From: Aurantiacibacter odishensis
Lineage (GTDB): Bacteria > Pseudomonadota > Alphaproteobacteria > Sphingomonadales > Sphingomonadaceae
Assembly (NCBI RefSeq): GCF_003605195.1
Contig: NZ_QYOS01000024.1
Coordinates: 62,001 to 126,000 of the forward strand
Direction of reading: 5' to 3'
Length of the DNA stretch: 64,000 nt
This document shows, piece after piece, positions 17,359 through 25,201 of this stretch; within the stretch, counting starts at the first letter, position 1, and each line of letters begins with the position of its first letter. Below the pieces are notes generated by a model. It worked only from the letters and a program-made list of their open reading frames with translations. It was not told the origin of the DNA and made no database searches. Made by a program: the position numbers and the translations under genes.

Positions 17359-18285
17359 TCAATCGGCGGTGTACATGCTCCGGTCGGGCGCGTCGGCGTA
17401 ATCGTCCCCGCGCTCGGCAATTCCATACCCCATGAGATTGCGCGCGGCCTGCACCGTGTTGGCCAGCAGACAGGCGATGGTCATGGGGCCGACGCCGCCG
17501 GGGACGGGGGTCACGGCCCTGGCGTGCTGGACCTCGTCGAACTTCACGTCGCCCACAAGCTTCGTCTTGCCGTCCTCGCCCTCCTTGCGGGTGATGCCGA
17601 CATCGATGATCACCGCGCCATCCTTCACCCAGTGGCCCTTTACCAGTTCCGGTGCACCAGCAGCAGCAACGATCACGTCCGCCTGGCGGCAGATTTCGGG
17701 CAGGCCGGTGGTGTAGATGTGGGTGACGGTGACGGTCGCCTCGGCATCCAGCAGCAGGTTTGCCACCGGTTTGCCGACGATGTTGGACTTGCCGATCACC
17801 ACCACGTCCTTGCCCGTCAGATCGGGGATGACGCTTTTCAGCAGCATCATCACGCCCAGCGGAGTGCAGGGCACGATGCCACCCGTACCGGTGCTGAGGC
17901 GGCCGACGTTGACCGGGTGGAAGCCGTCCACATCCTTTTCGGGCGAGATCGAACGCAGCACGAGGCGCGTATCGATGTGATCGGGCAGCGGCACCTGGCA
18001 CAGGATGCCGTGAACGTCGTCGTCCTTGTTGAGACGGTCGATCAGCGCCAGCAGGTCTTCCTGCGAGGTATCGGCGGGCAGGCGATGCTCGGTGGAACGG
18101 ATGCCGACCTTTTCGCACGCCTTGATCTTGCGGCGGACGTAGACTTCGCTGGCGGGGTCCTCCCCCACCAGGATCACCGTCAGGCCGGGGGCGGAGTGCC
18201 CAGCCGCGACCAGCGCGTCGACCTCGGCCTTGGTCTTTTCGTCCAATTGGCGCGCGATCGCGCGGCCATCGATAATGTCCGCCAT
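17359..18285 (-). CDS. folD: Methylenetetrahydrofolate dehydrogenase/cyclohydrolase, copy 2
   Basis: 308 residues, a paralogue of the adjacent folD, with [18 protein letters not shown] and [10 protein letters not shown] all conserved, so both activities should remain. It differs in two ways. The cofactor loop is VTHIYTTG instead of AHSKT, which removes residues that normally contact the NADP 2'-phosphate. It also has an extra C-terminal tail of about 20 residues ending SMYTAD. The ATG at 18285 starts the conserved MADIIDGRAIA; a longer frame exists. It follows purU by 25 bp. Confidence 0.92.
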   Translation of the reverse strand: MADIIDGRAIARQLDEKTKAEVDALVAAGHSAPGLTVILVGEDPASEVYVRRKIKACEKVGIRSTEHRLPADTSQEDLLALIDRLNKDDDVHGILCQVPLPDHIDTRLVLRSISPEKDVDGFHPVNVGRLSTGTGGIVPCTPLGVMMLLKSVIPDLTGKDVVVIGKSNIVGKPVANLLLDAEATVTVTHIYTTGLPEICRQADVIVAAAGAPELVKGHWVKDGAVIIDVGITRKEGEDGKTKLVGDVKFDEVQHARAVTPVPGGVGPMTIACLLANTVQAARNLMGYGIAERGDDYADAPDRSMYTAD

Positions 18286-18310
18286 TTCCGGCAAAACTCC
18301 CGTCAACTTG

Positions 18311-19159
18311 TTATTCGAATACGACCGTGCGGTCGCCGTTCAGGAAAACCCGATCCTCCAGGTGCGCGCGCACGGCTTTCGCCAGCACGCGCCGTTCCAC
18401 ATCGCGGCCCTTGGCGACAAGATCGTCCGGGCTTTCGGCGTGGCTCACGTTCTCCACGTCCTGCGCGATGATTGGGCCTTCGTCCAGATCGTCTGTCACG
18501 TAGTGGCTGGTTGCCCCGATCATTTTCACGCCGCGGGCATAGGCCTGATGGTAAGGCTTGGCGCCCTTGAAGCCGGGCAGGAAGGAGTGGTGGATATTGA
18601 TGCAGCGGCCAGACAGGTGCTTCGACATGTCATCCGAGAAGATCTGCATGTAGCGCGCCAGCACGACGAGGTCGGCGCCGGTCTCCTCCACGATCTTGCG
18701 AACCTGCGCTTCCTGCTGCAGCTTCGTCTCCTTGGTGATCGGCAGGTGGTGATAGGGAATATCGCCGATCAGCGAGGTGGTCAGCTTCTCTCGCGGATGA
18801 TTGGAGATGATCGCGGGCACCTCCATGTTGATCTCGCCGATGCGCATCCGGTAGAGCAGGTCGCCCAGGCAATGGTCGAACGCGCTCACCATCAGGATGA
18901 CCTTCGGCACCCAGCCGGGTTCGCGCAGGTCCCACTCCATCTCGAAATTCTCGGCAATGGCGGAGAAGGCATCGCGCAGGGACGCGACGTCGTTATCCTG
19001 CGGATCGAACACCAGCCGCATGAAAAACCGCCCGGTTCTCCGGTCGGAGAACTGCTGCGCTTCCTCGATGATGCAATCGCGATCGGCCGTGAATGCAGTC
19101 ACGCGCGCCGAGATGCCGGTGCGGATGGGGCAGGCTAGGCGGAGCGTTGCCGTCGCCAT
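18311..19159 (-). CDS. purU: Formyltetrahydrofolate deformylase
   Basis: PurU hydrolyses 10-formyl-THF to formate and THF. The 282-residue protein has an N-terminal ACT domain (LRLACPIRTGISARVTAF; about residues 1-80) and a C-terminal formyltransferase-like domain with INIHHSFLPGFKGAKPYHQAY (split here as positions about 208-228) and the catalytic Asp in TSHYVTDDLDEGPII. Its ATG shares one base with the metF stop (TAATG), so metF and purU are translationally coupled. In this context it would recycle THF by releasing formate. Confidence 0.94.
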   Translation of the reverse strand: MATATLRLACPIRTGISARVTAFTADRDCIIEEAQQFSDRRTGRFFMRLVFDPQDNDVASLRDAFSAIAENFEMEWDLREPGWVPKVILMVSAFDHCLGDLLYRMRIGEINMEVPAIISNHPREKLTTSLIGDIPYHHLPITKETKLQQEAQVRKIVEETGADLVVLARYMQIFSDDMSKHLSGRCINIHHSFLPGFKGAKPYHQAYARGVKMIGATSHYVTDDLDEGPIIAQDVENVSHAESPDDLVAKGRDVERRVLAKAVRAHLEDRVFLNGDRTVVFE

Positions 19160-20034
19160 TACTGGTGCCGTGCGTCGTAATCGTTGATCCATTCGGCAGA
19201 GGCGGTGAGCGCGCCGAAGGGGTAGAAATGCAGGCGCACGCGACCGTGGCGTTCGGTCAGCTTCTGGCCGAGGCTGTCCACCAGCTTGTCCGGACCAGCC
19301 TTGCCGACGAGATTGGTGATTGAAACACCGTACTTCTTCATCACGCTGGCAGACGCGCCAACGCCGCAACGCTTGGCAAAGCCGAGCAGGCGCTTGATCC
19401 CGGCGGGGCCGGGCACGCCAAGGCGCACGGGTACGTCGATGCCGCGCTCGCGCATTTCGGCGAGCCATTCGACGATGGCATCGTCATCGAAAGCGAACTG
19501 GGTGACGACCAGCGGCGTCATGCCGTGGGCGCGCACCGCGTCGATCTTCTTCTGCATCCACACCCACAGGTCATCCTTGCTGACGTTGGGGTGGCCTTCG
19601 GGGTGTCCGCCAACGCCGATCACTTCGTAGCCGTACTTTTCCAGCAGGCCGGTCTCGATGATCTGCAGGCTGTCCTCGAACGGGCCTTCGGGTTCGGGCG
19701 GGTCGCCGGCGATCACGAAAATGCGCTTGGCCTTCGCGCGCTCGGCTGTTTCGCGCAGGTAATAGTCCAGTTCCTCGTGGCTCTTGATGCGGCGCGCGGA
19801 GACGTGGGCGATCGGCTCGAAACCCAGTTCGCGCACAAGGCACGACGCCTCGATGCGCTGCTCGATTTCTTCACCGGGAAGGAAGGTGACGGCGATCTGC
19901 GTGTCGGGACGGATCAGCGGCGCGGCCTCGCGCAGGCCATCGATCTCTTTTGCCGTCATTTCCAGCGAATAGCCATCGACCATGTTCTCGGCCGGCTTTT
20001 CCCAATTGGGATGGATCGTCTCGTAAGATGCCAT
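19159..20034 (-). CDS. metF: Methylenetetrahydrofolate reductase
   Basis: A 291-residue flavoprotein interconverting 5-methyl-THF and 5,10-methylene-THF. It has the MTHFR TIM-barrel fold signatures: VTFLPGEE near the N-terminus, HVSARRIKSHEEL (about residue 77), FVIAGDPPEPEG, GVGGHPEGHP and VVTQFAFDDDAIV. The start at 20034 is preceded by AGGAGAG. It is the first gene of metF-purU-folD-folD, divergent from the O-demethylase operon. In sphingomonads that use LigM-type demethylases, MetF runs in the oxidising direction to dispose of methyl-THF. Confidence 0.93.
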   Translation of the reverse strand: MASYETIHPNWEKPAENMVDGYSLEMTAKEIDGLREAAPLIRPDTQIAVTFLPGEEIEQRIEASCLVRELGFEPIAHVSARRIKSHEELDYYLRETAERAKAKRIFVIAGDPPEPEGPFEDSLQIIETGLLEKYGYEVIGVGGHPEGHPNVSKDDLWVWMQKKIDAVRAHGMTPLVVTQFAFDDDAIVEWLAEMRERGIDVPVRLGVPGPAGIKRLLGFAKRCGVGASASVMKKYGVSITNLVGKAGPDKLVDSLGQKLTERHGRVRLHFYPFGALTASAEWINDYDARHQ

Positions 20035-20119
20035 GTCACTCTCCTGGTGCGGACTGCCCGCCAACCACTCCGGCAGGCCCGAATTATTGTCGAGATAGGC
20101 CCTAGCCTAAAGTGACAAA

Positions 20120-20133
20120 TTCGTATAGATGAA
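20120..20133. promoter_or_regulatory. Putative IclR operator, site A
   Basis: TTCGTATAGATGAA lies in the divergent region between metF (start 20034) and the alpha/beta hydrolase (start 20174). Its reverse complement matches the site upstream of iclR at 13 of 14 positions. Confidence 0.6.
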
Positions 20134-20173
20134 ATTTTCAAGAACGCGAAGAAAGTGAGGGGAAGCCGCCGAA

Positions 20174-20875
20174 ATGCTCATGTTCCTGCCTGGTCTCATC
20201 TGCGATTCGCGCATCTATGCGCCGCAGCAAGCCGCCTTTCCCGACGGACTGGTGGTGGATGGCTATGGCATGGCCGACTCGCTGGCGGAGATGGCGCGGA
20301 TCGCGCTCGCCCAGGCGGATGAGCGTGGCGTTGAGAAGCTCGACGTGTTCGGCCATTCGATGGGCGGGCGCGTCGCGATGGAGGTTTTCCGCCTTGCGCC
20401 GCAGCGCGTCCGGCGCCTCGCGCTGGTGTCGACCGGCATTCACCCCGTGGGCGAGAACGAGCCGGCCAAGCGCGCCGATCTGCAACAAGTCGGCTACGAC
20501 AACGGGTTCGAGGCGCTGGTCGATACCTGGCTGCCGCCGATGGTGGCAGACGCCAATCGTGATACTCCCGAATACGCCACGATGCGCGACATGTGCCTGT
20601 CGAAAGGCCAGGCCACGTTCGACGCGCAGATCAAGGCGCTGCTGGGCCGCCCGCCCTTCGACGACCTTCTCAAGCAGGTGCGCTGTCCGACGCTGGTGAT
20701 GACCGGCGAACTGGACGCCTGGGCGCCCCCTTCGCAGCACGAGACGATCGCGGCGGCCATTCCCGGCTCGAAACTGGTGGTGGTGCCCGGCGCGGGACAC
20801 ATGATCCAGCTCGAAGCGCCCGACGCGGTGAATGCCGCCATCGCCGACTGGCTGGCCCAGCCTGCCGGGGATTAG
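20174..20875 (+). CDS. Alpha/beta hydrolase
   Basis: 233 residues; the nucleophile elbow GHSMGG (about residues 60-65), Asp in TGELDAWAPP (about 180), and His in GAGHMIQLE (about 204) form a complete catalytic triad of a soluble esterase or lyase-type hydrolase. It starts just downstream of the putative IclR site A and precedes the O-demethylase gene by 68 bp, so it is probably in the same transcript and may unmask a methoxylated aromatic substrate (inference). An ATG two codons later is an alternative start. Confidence 0.85.
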   Translation: MLMFLPGLICDSRIYAPQQAAFPDGLVVDGYGMADSLAEMARIALAQADERGVEKLDVFGHSMGGRVAMEVFRLAPQRVRRLALVSTGIHPVGENEPAKRADLQQVGYDNGFEALVDTWLPPMVADANRDTPEYATMRDMCLSKGQATFDAQIKALLGRPPFDDLLKQVRCPTLVMTGELDAWAPPSQHETIAAAIPGSKLVVVPGAGHMIQLEAPDAVNAAIADWLAQPAGD

Positions 20876-20943
20876 GCCCGCCGACGACTGAATTCTCGAA
20901 TACCTGAACTATCGCAACCTTCCCCAGAGAGAGGAACTGAAAG

Positions 20944-22368
20944 ATGAGTGAGACACTGCAACAGAAGCTGGACAGCAAGGGCGACATCGTCGAATTCCTG
21001 CGCAACCAGCAGCTTGGCCCGAACCCCTATCCCGGCGTTCCGGCGGAATATTCAAACTGGCGCAACGAACAGCGCGCCTGGGCCGAAAGCGCCGTGCTTT
21101 TCAACCAGAGCTATCACATGGTGGAACTCTACGTGCGCGGCCCCGATGCCATGGCGCTGCTGGAATACACTGCCATCAACAGTTTCAAGAACTTCGCCGT
21201 GAACAAGGCGAAGCAGTACGTTCCGGTCACCCCGGACGGCTACGTGATCGGCGACGTGATCCTGTTCTACCTCGACGAGAACGAGTTCAGCCTCGTGGGC
21301 CGTGCCCCGGCAATCGAGTGGGTGGAATTCCACGCCCAGTACAAGAAGCCCGACGGCAGCAAGTGGGACGTCGAAGTCGAGCGTGACGAGCGCACCGCAA
21401 TGCGTAACGACGGCAAGCGCAAGAACTATCGTTTCCAGCTTCAGGGCCCGAACGCCATGAAGATCCTGGAAAAGGCCATGGGCCAGACCCCGCCGGACCT
21501 GAAGTTCTTCAACATGGCTCACGTCGACATCAACGGCAAGGACGTGATCGCGCTGCGTCACGGCATGGCTGGCCAGCCGGGTTACGAACTGTTCGGCCCC
21601 TGGGCCGATTACGAAGCCGTGCACTCCGCACTGGTGGAAGCCGGCAAGGACCACGGCCTCGCGCTGGTGGGTGGCCGCGCCTATTCGTCGAACACGCTGG
21701 AATCGGGCTGGCTGCCTTCGCCGCTGCCCGCGTTCTACACCGGCGACAGCGAGATGATGAAGGACTTCCGCACCTGGGCATCGGGCAAGTCCTATGCCGG
21801 CATGTGCTCCATCGGCGGCAGCTACGTTCCCGACAGCATTGAGGGCTACTACCTCACGCCGTGGGACATCGGCTATGGCCACATCGTGAAGTTCGACCAT
21901 GACTTTGTCGGTCGCGAAGCTCTCGAGAAGATGGCTGATCAGAAGCACAAGCAGAAGGTCACGCTGGCTCTCGATAACGAAGACATGATGCGCGTCCTCT
22001 CCTCGCTCTATGCCGAGGGCGACCGCGCCAAGTACTTCGAGTTCCCGAGCGCCGTTTACGCCATGCACCCGTTCGACGAAGTAAAGAACGAAGCTGGCGA
22101 CGTGATCGGCGTCTCGACCTGGGTCGGCTACTCCTCGAACGAAGGCAAGATGCTCACCCTCGCCATGATCGATCCCGACGAGGTCGAAATGGGCAAGGAA
22201 GTGAAGCTGGTGTGGGGCGAGCCGAACGGCGGCACCTCCAAGCCGACGGTCGAGCCGCACGTGCAGACCGAGATCAAGGCCGTCATCAGCCCGGTTCCCT
22301 ACTCCAACGTCGCCCGCACGGCCTATGCCGACAGCTGGCGCGCCAAGGGTGTCGGCGCCAACGCCTGA
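20944..22368 (+). CDS. Tetrahydrofolate-dependent aryl O-demethylase, LigM/DesA-like (GcvT fold)
   Basis: 474 residues, similar in length and blocks to LigM of Sphingobium (about 471 residues), which moves the methyl group of vanillate or 3-O-methylgallate to THF. Shared features: PEYSNW- or AEYSNW-like opening, NKAKQYVPVTPDGYVIGD (about residues 88-105), LRHGMAGQPGYE (about 202-213), SNTLESGWLPSPLPA (about 244-258), FDHDFVGREALE (about 317) and a C-terminal VEPHxQ...ISPVPYS. DMSP demethylase DmdA is shorter (about 370) and less likely. The exact phenolic substrate is not defined. Ribosome site GAGAGGAA precedes the ATG. Divergent metF, purU and folD genes would dispose of the methyl group. 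Confidence 0.88.
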   Translation: MSETLQQKLDSKGDIVEFLRNQQLGPNPYPGVPAEYSNWRNEQRAWAESAVLFNQSYHMVELYVRGPDAMALLEYTAINSFKNFAVNKAKQYVPVTPDGYVIGDVILFYLDENEFSLVGRAPAIEWVEFHAQYKKPDGSKWDVEVERDERTAMRNDGKRKNYRFQLQGPNAMKILEKAMGQTPPDLKFFNMAHVDINGKDVIALRHGMAGQPGYELFGPWADYEAVHSALVEAGKDHGLALVGGRAYSSNTLESGWLPSPLPAFYTGDSEMMKDFRTWASGKSYAGMCSIGGSYVPDSIEGYYLTPWDIGYGHIVKFDHDFVGREALEKMADQKHKQKVTLALDNEDMMRVLSSLYAEGDRAKYFEFPSAVYAMHPFDEVKNEAGDVIGVSTWVGYSSNEGKMLTLAMIDPDEVEMGKEVKLVWGEPNGGTSKPTVEPHVQTEIKAVISPVPYSNVARTAYADSWRAKGVGANA

Positions 22369-22393
22369 TAACGCGTTTCCCGGTTGGGAGGGG

Positions 22394-22428
22394 AAGGGGC
22401 GACTTGCGCAAGCAGGTCGCCCCTTTTG
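22394..22428 (+). terminator. Terminator of the hydrolase/O-demethylase operon
   Basis: A perfect 10-bp stem, AAGGGGCGAC/GTCGCCCCTT, encloses a loop that can itself fold (CTTGCGCAAG). It is followed by TTGCT, a short T run. It begins 26 bp after the O-demethylase stop codon. Confidence 0.7.
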
Positions 22429-22465
22429 CTTGCGACAAGTGCCCCGATTGCGCCATGCTGCGCGA

Positions 22466-23101
22466 ATGGTTGCACGACTTTTTCTTTTCTTCGCGGCTCT
22501 TTGTCTCTCTGTGCCTGCCTTCGCGGACGATCACGACCCGTCGCTGGAGGGGCACTGGGCCTTCCGCATCGGTGATGCGACGATCTTCGTTTTTTCTCTC
22601 GAGCAGCAGGACGATGGCGGCTGGGAAGGCGCGTGGACCCGGCCGGCCGAAATCGACAGCAACGGCGTTATCTTCCGCGCCATGGCCGGGCAACAGACCG
22701 TGCGCCCGCTATCGACTTCCGAGCGTGATGGCGGGTTGCAGCTGACTTTCGCCGGTCCCGGCGATACCGCGCGCAATGATGTTCTGCGGTTCCGGCAGTC
22801 CGGGGAGAACCGCGCCGAGCTGAACTACGTGGGGATCCCGGGCGATCCCTACCCGCTCGTCCGCGTTGCACCGGATACGCCTCTGGGTCCGTTTGACGAG
22901 GTGCGTATCTACGATCGCGACCACGCGGTGACCGAAGCAGAATACGTGGCACAGGCCGAAGAGCCGTCCGTAGCGGAGGCCGCAGGCGTTGTTGAAGAAG
23001 CGGATCCCGGGAATGCCGAGGAAGCGACGGAGGCTGACGAGGAAGCCCAGAGCGATGAGGAGCCTCCCCGCATCACGGCCGATTTCCTTGACGACCTATA
23101 A
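22466..23101 (+). CDS. Exported acidic protein of unknown function
   Basis: 211 residues from the ATG at 22466, which starts a signal peptide (hydrophobic LFLFFAALCLSVPAFA, cleavage before DDHDP). The middle part looks like a beta-rich domain beginning LEGHWAFRIGDATIFVFSLEQ. The last about 50 residues are strongly acidic (Glu/Ala/Asp rich). I do not recognise the family. It lies after the O-demethylase terminator and is convergent with iclR, only 3 bp away, so linkage to the pathway is uncertain. Confidence 0.65.
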   Translation: MVARLFLFFAALCLSVPAFADDHDPSLEGHWAFRIGDATIFVFSLEQQDDGGWEGAWTRPAEIDSNGVIFRAMAGQQTVRPLSTSERDGGLQLTFAGPGDTARNDVLRFRQSGENRAELNYVGIPGDPYPLVRVAPDTPLGPFDEVRIYDRDHAVTEAEYVAQAEEPSVAEAAGVVEEADPGNAEEATEADEEAQSDEEPPRITADFLDDL

Positions 23102-23104
23102 GCC

Positions 23105-23884
23105 TTAGCCGCCTTCCAGCAGCGAGGCGGTCTTGTCGAGCATGTTGCGGACACGCTGCTCCGTAGCGTCATCCACGCGGACCTTGGGCATGGCGACCGA
23201 GATGGAACCCACCGGATTGCCGTCGATCATCACAACCCGCGCGATCCCTTCGATCCCGCGGGAGAATTCCTCGTTGGTGGTGGCAAAGCCGGTTTCGCGG
23301 GACTCGGCAATCTGCGCGCGCAGTGCTGTTTCCTCGGTCACGGTCATCGGGGTGAACGCTTCGCGCGTCGTTTCCGCGAAATAGCGATCGAGGTCCTCTT
23401 CCGGCAGGGCCGCCAACAGCACCTTGCCCGCCGCCAGCGCGTGCATCGGCAGGCGCTGCCCGCTGGGGACGGAATAGCGCAGGGCCTGTTCGCTGCTCTC
23501 GGTAACGATCGCCTCGATTTCCCAGCCCTCGCGAATGAAGAAGCTGGTGGTTTCGTCCAGTTGCATCCGCAGCGTGCGCACCAGCGGTGCGGCGCGGTCG
23601 CGCAAGGTGTAGTGCCCGCCGGTCGTCTGGAGCCGCGCAAGGCCCGGCCCGGCGGAATAGCGCCGCCCATGCCGCTCCAGGTACTCCCGCTCCACCAGCG
23701 TGGAAAGCAGGTAGGAGAGACTGGACACCGGAATGGCCAGCGCTGTCGCGATCTCCTGCGCAACCAGCGGGCGATCGTGAGCGACGACATACTCGATGAT
23801 GTCGAGCGTGCGCGTGGCCGATTTTACCTGGCTGTTTTGCGCAGGAGCACTCGATGCCGCAGTTCTGGTGGTCGCTTCCGCCAT
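23105..23884 (-). CDS. IclR-family transcriptional regulator
   Basis: 259 residues: an N-terminal winged helix-turn-helix (about residues 22-85; RTLDIIEYV, then IPVSSLSYLLSTLVEREYLER) and a C-terminal IclR effector domain (ending SISVAMPKVR). IclR regulators often control aromatic catabolism and respond to pathway intermediates. A candidate operator lies 11 bp upstream of its start, with related copies before metF/hydrolase and the MetE-like gene. It therefore probably controls this one-carbon cluster and itself. Confidence 0.92.
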   Translation of the reverse strand: MAEATTRTAASSAPAQNSQVKSATRTLDIIEYVVAHDRPLVAQEIATALAIPVSSLSYLLSTLVEREYLERHGRRYSAGPGLARLQTTGGHYTLRDRAAPLVRTLRMQLDETTSFFIREGWEIEAIVTESSEQALRYSVPSGQRLPMHALAAGKVLLAALPEEDLDRYFAETTREAFTPMTVTEETALRAQIAESRETGFATTNEEFSRGIEGIARVVMIDGNPVGSISVAMPKVRVDDATEQRVRNMLDKTASLLEGG

Positions 23885-23895
23885 GCGAAAGCTAT

Positions 23896-23909
23896 TTCAT
23901 ATATACGAA
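23896..23909. promoter_or_regulatory. Putative IclR operator, site B
   Basis: TTCATATATACGAA, 11 bp upstream of the iclR start codon, in the 50-bp gap after the MetE-like gene. Near-palindromic and nearly identical to site A. Position suggests autoregulation. Confidence 0.6.
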
Positions 23910-23934
23910 AATTACGCAAGAGTGAAAATACGGG

Positions 23935-25062
23935 TCAGCCAAGTCTTTCGTCAGCGATATCCGCCCCATCGCGAAGCGCGCGCAGTTTGGCCCATGCCAC
24001 CTTCGGATCGATCTTGCCATATCCGGCGAAAGTGCCGAAGCCGCAGTCCGTACTGGCGATCACCCGGTCCTTGCCCACGATGGCCGCGAACCGTTCGATG
24101 CGCTGGGCGATAAGCTCTGGCGTCTCGACGTAGTTGGAGCAGGTATCCACCAGACCGGGTGCCAGCACCTTTTCGGCAGGCAGGTCCGCTTTCGCCCACA
24201 CCGCCCACTCGTGTTCGTGGCGGGGGTTGGCGGCTTCGAACAGGATGGTGGCGGGGCGCGCGCTCAGCACGACGTCGAGAATCGTCTCCAGCGGAATGTC
24301 GTGCGTGTGCGGCCCTTCGTAGTTGCCCCAGCAGACGTGCATCCTCATCATCTCTGGCGCGATGTTCTGCGTCGCCTCGTTCAGCGCGTCCACATTGGCG
24401 CGGATCGCGGCGAGGAACTCGCTCTCGCTCATGTCCTGGTAGCCGGTGTGCCGGCTCATCGCGAGGTCCGGGCAGTCTAGCTGAAGTTGCAACCCGGCAT
24501 CGACGATCGCCTCGTACTCGGGCCGCATGGCTGCCGCGAGATCGGCAAGGTAGGCGTCGTGGCTGGGATAGTACTGATTCGGCTGGAACGCCGTGATCAG
24601 GCCCGGCGATGCCGAATTCAGGAACGCTTCGGTGCCGTTTCCCTCAGCTTCCAGTGCGGCTTTGAAGCGGCGGATATCGTCGTGAAGAGGTTGCAGGTTG
24701 ACCAGTTCCACCTTGTCGATGGCGCTGGCCCGCGTGAACTCCTGGCTGCCCATGATGTGCGACAGTTTCTTGGCAAGGTCCGGCACCTCGGCAAGGTCCT
24801 TCGCGGGCTTGCGCGGCGTGTGTCCGCCAAAGCCGGAAAGCCGCTCGATGATGTAGGTGGAATAGCCCACCTTGCCCAGTTCGCCGTCGCTGACGACAGA
24901 CACGCCCGCCGCCACCTGTTGGCGCACCGCCTCGGTGACGGCGTCCTGCACCACGCGGTCGAACTCCTCCGCGTCGTATGGCTCCCCCTTGTCGCGAGCG
25001 AGAAGGAGTGGAACGAGTTGCTCCCCGCGCGGCAGGCTGCCGACATGGCTGGTCTTGATCAT
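23935..25062 (-). CDS. Single-domain cobalamin-independent methionine-synthase-like methyltransferase
   Basis: 375 residues, matching only the catalytic C-terminal barrel of MetE (full MetE is about 750). All zinc ligands are recognisable: His and Cys in MHVCWGNYEG, Glu in ILFEAANP, and Cys in STDCGFGTF. Related proteins include epoxyalkane:coenzyme M transferases and uncharacterised methyltransferases. Beside an O-demethylase that yields methyl-THF, a role in passing methyl groups to a thiol acceptor is plausible but unproven. It has its own upstream copy of the putative IclR site and precedes iclR on the same strand. Confidence 0.85.
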   Translation of the reverse strand: MIKTSHVGSLPRGEQLVPLLLARDKGEPYDAEEFDRVVQDAVTEAVRQQVAAGVSVVSDGELGKVGYSTYIIERLSGFGGHTPRKPAKDLAEVPDLAKKLSHIMGSQEFTRASAIDKVELVNLQPLHDDIRRFKAALEAEGNGTEAFLNSASPGLITAFQPNQYYPSHDAYLADLAAAMRPEYEAIVDAGLQLQLDCPDLAMSRHTGYQDMSESEFLAAIRANVDALNEATQNIAPEMMRMHVCWGNYEGPHTHDIPLETILDVVLSARPATILFEAANPRHEHEWAVWAKADLPAEKVLAPGLVDTCSNYVETPELIAQRIERFAAIVGKDRVIASTDCGFGTFAGYGKIDPKVAWAKLRALRDGADIADERLG

Positions 25063-25073
25063 TTGCGCCTCAT

Positions 25074-25087
25074 TTCATGCACGTGAA
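25074..25087. promoter_or_regulatory. Putative IclR operator, site C
   Basis: TTCATGCACGTGAA lies 11 bp upstream of the MetE-like start codon, the same spacing as site B to iclR. The outer TTCAT and GAA are shared with sites A and B; the centre differs, so this is the weakest of the three. Confidence 0.45.
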
Positions 25088-25147
25088 GCTTTCGCAAGGC
25101 CGAACTTTGAAGGTGACGATGATCCTCAAGACCGTTGCCCATAATCG

Positions 25148-25159
25148 TAACGCTCGTTA
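25148..25159. promoter_or_regulatory. Putative MarR operator O1
   Basis: TAACG-CT-CGTTA, a perfect inverted repeat, 42 bp before the start of the NTF2-like/SDR/DUF3237 operon and in the gap to the divergent MetE-like gene. Same motif as sites at 33777, 36977 and 40062. Confidence 0.65.
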
Positions 25160-25201
25160 ACGTCCGTCGGAAATGCTCATGGATGAGCAGGGGAGAGAGA
25201 A

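Noticed and set aside
16456-18285. Assembly duplication of folD
   Set aside because: The copies differ throughout (including the cofactor loop and C-terminal tail), so this is a real, old duplication.
20944-22368. DMSP demethylase (DmdA) or glycine cleavage T protein
   Set aside because: The length of 474 and sequence blocks match LigM/DesA, not the shorter DmdA or GcvT, and no glycine-cleavage partners are nearby.
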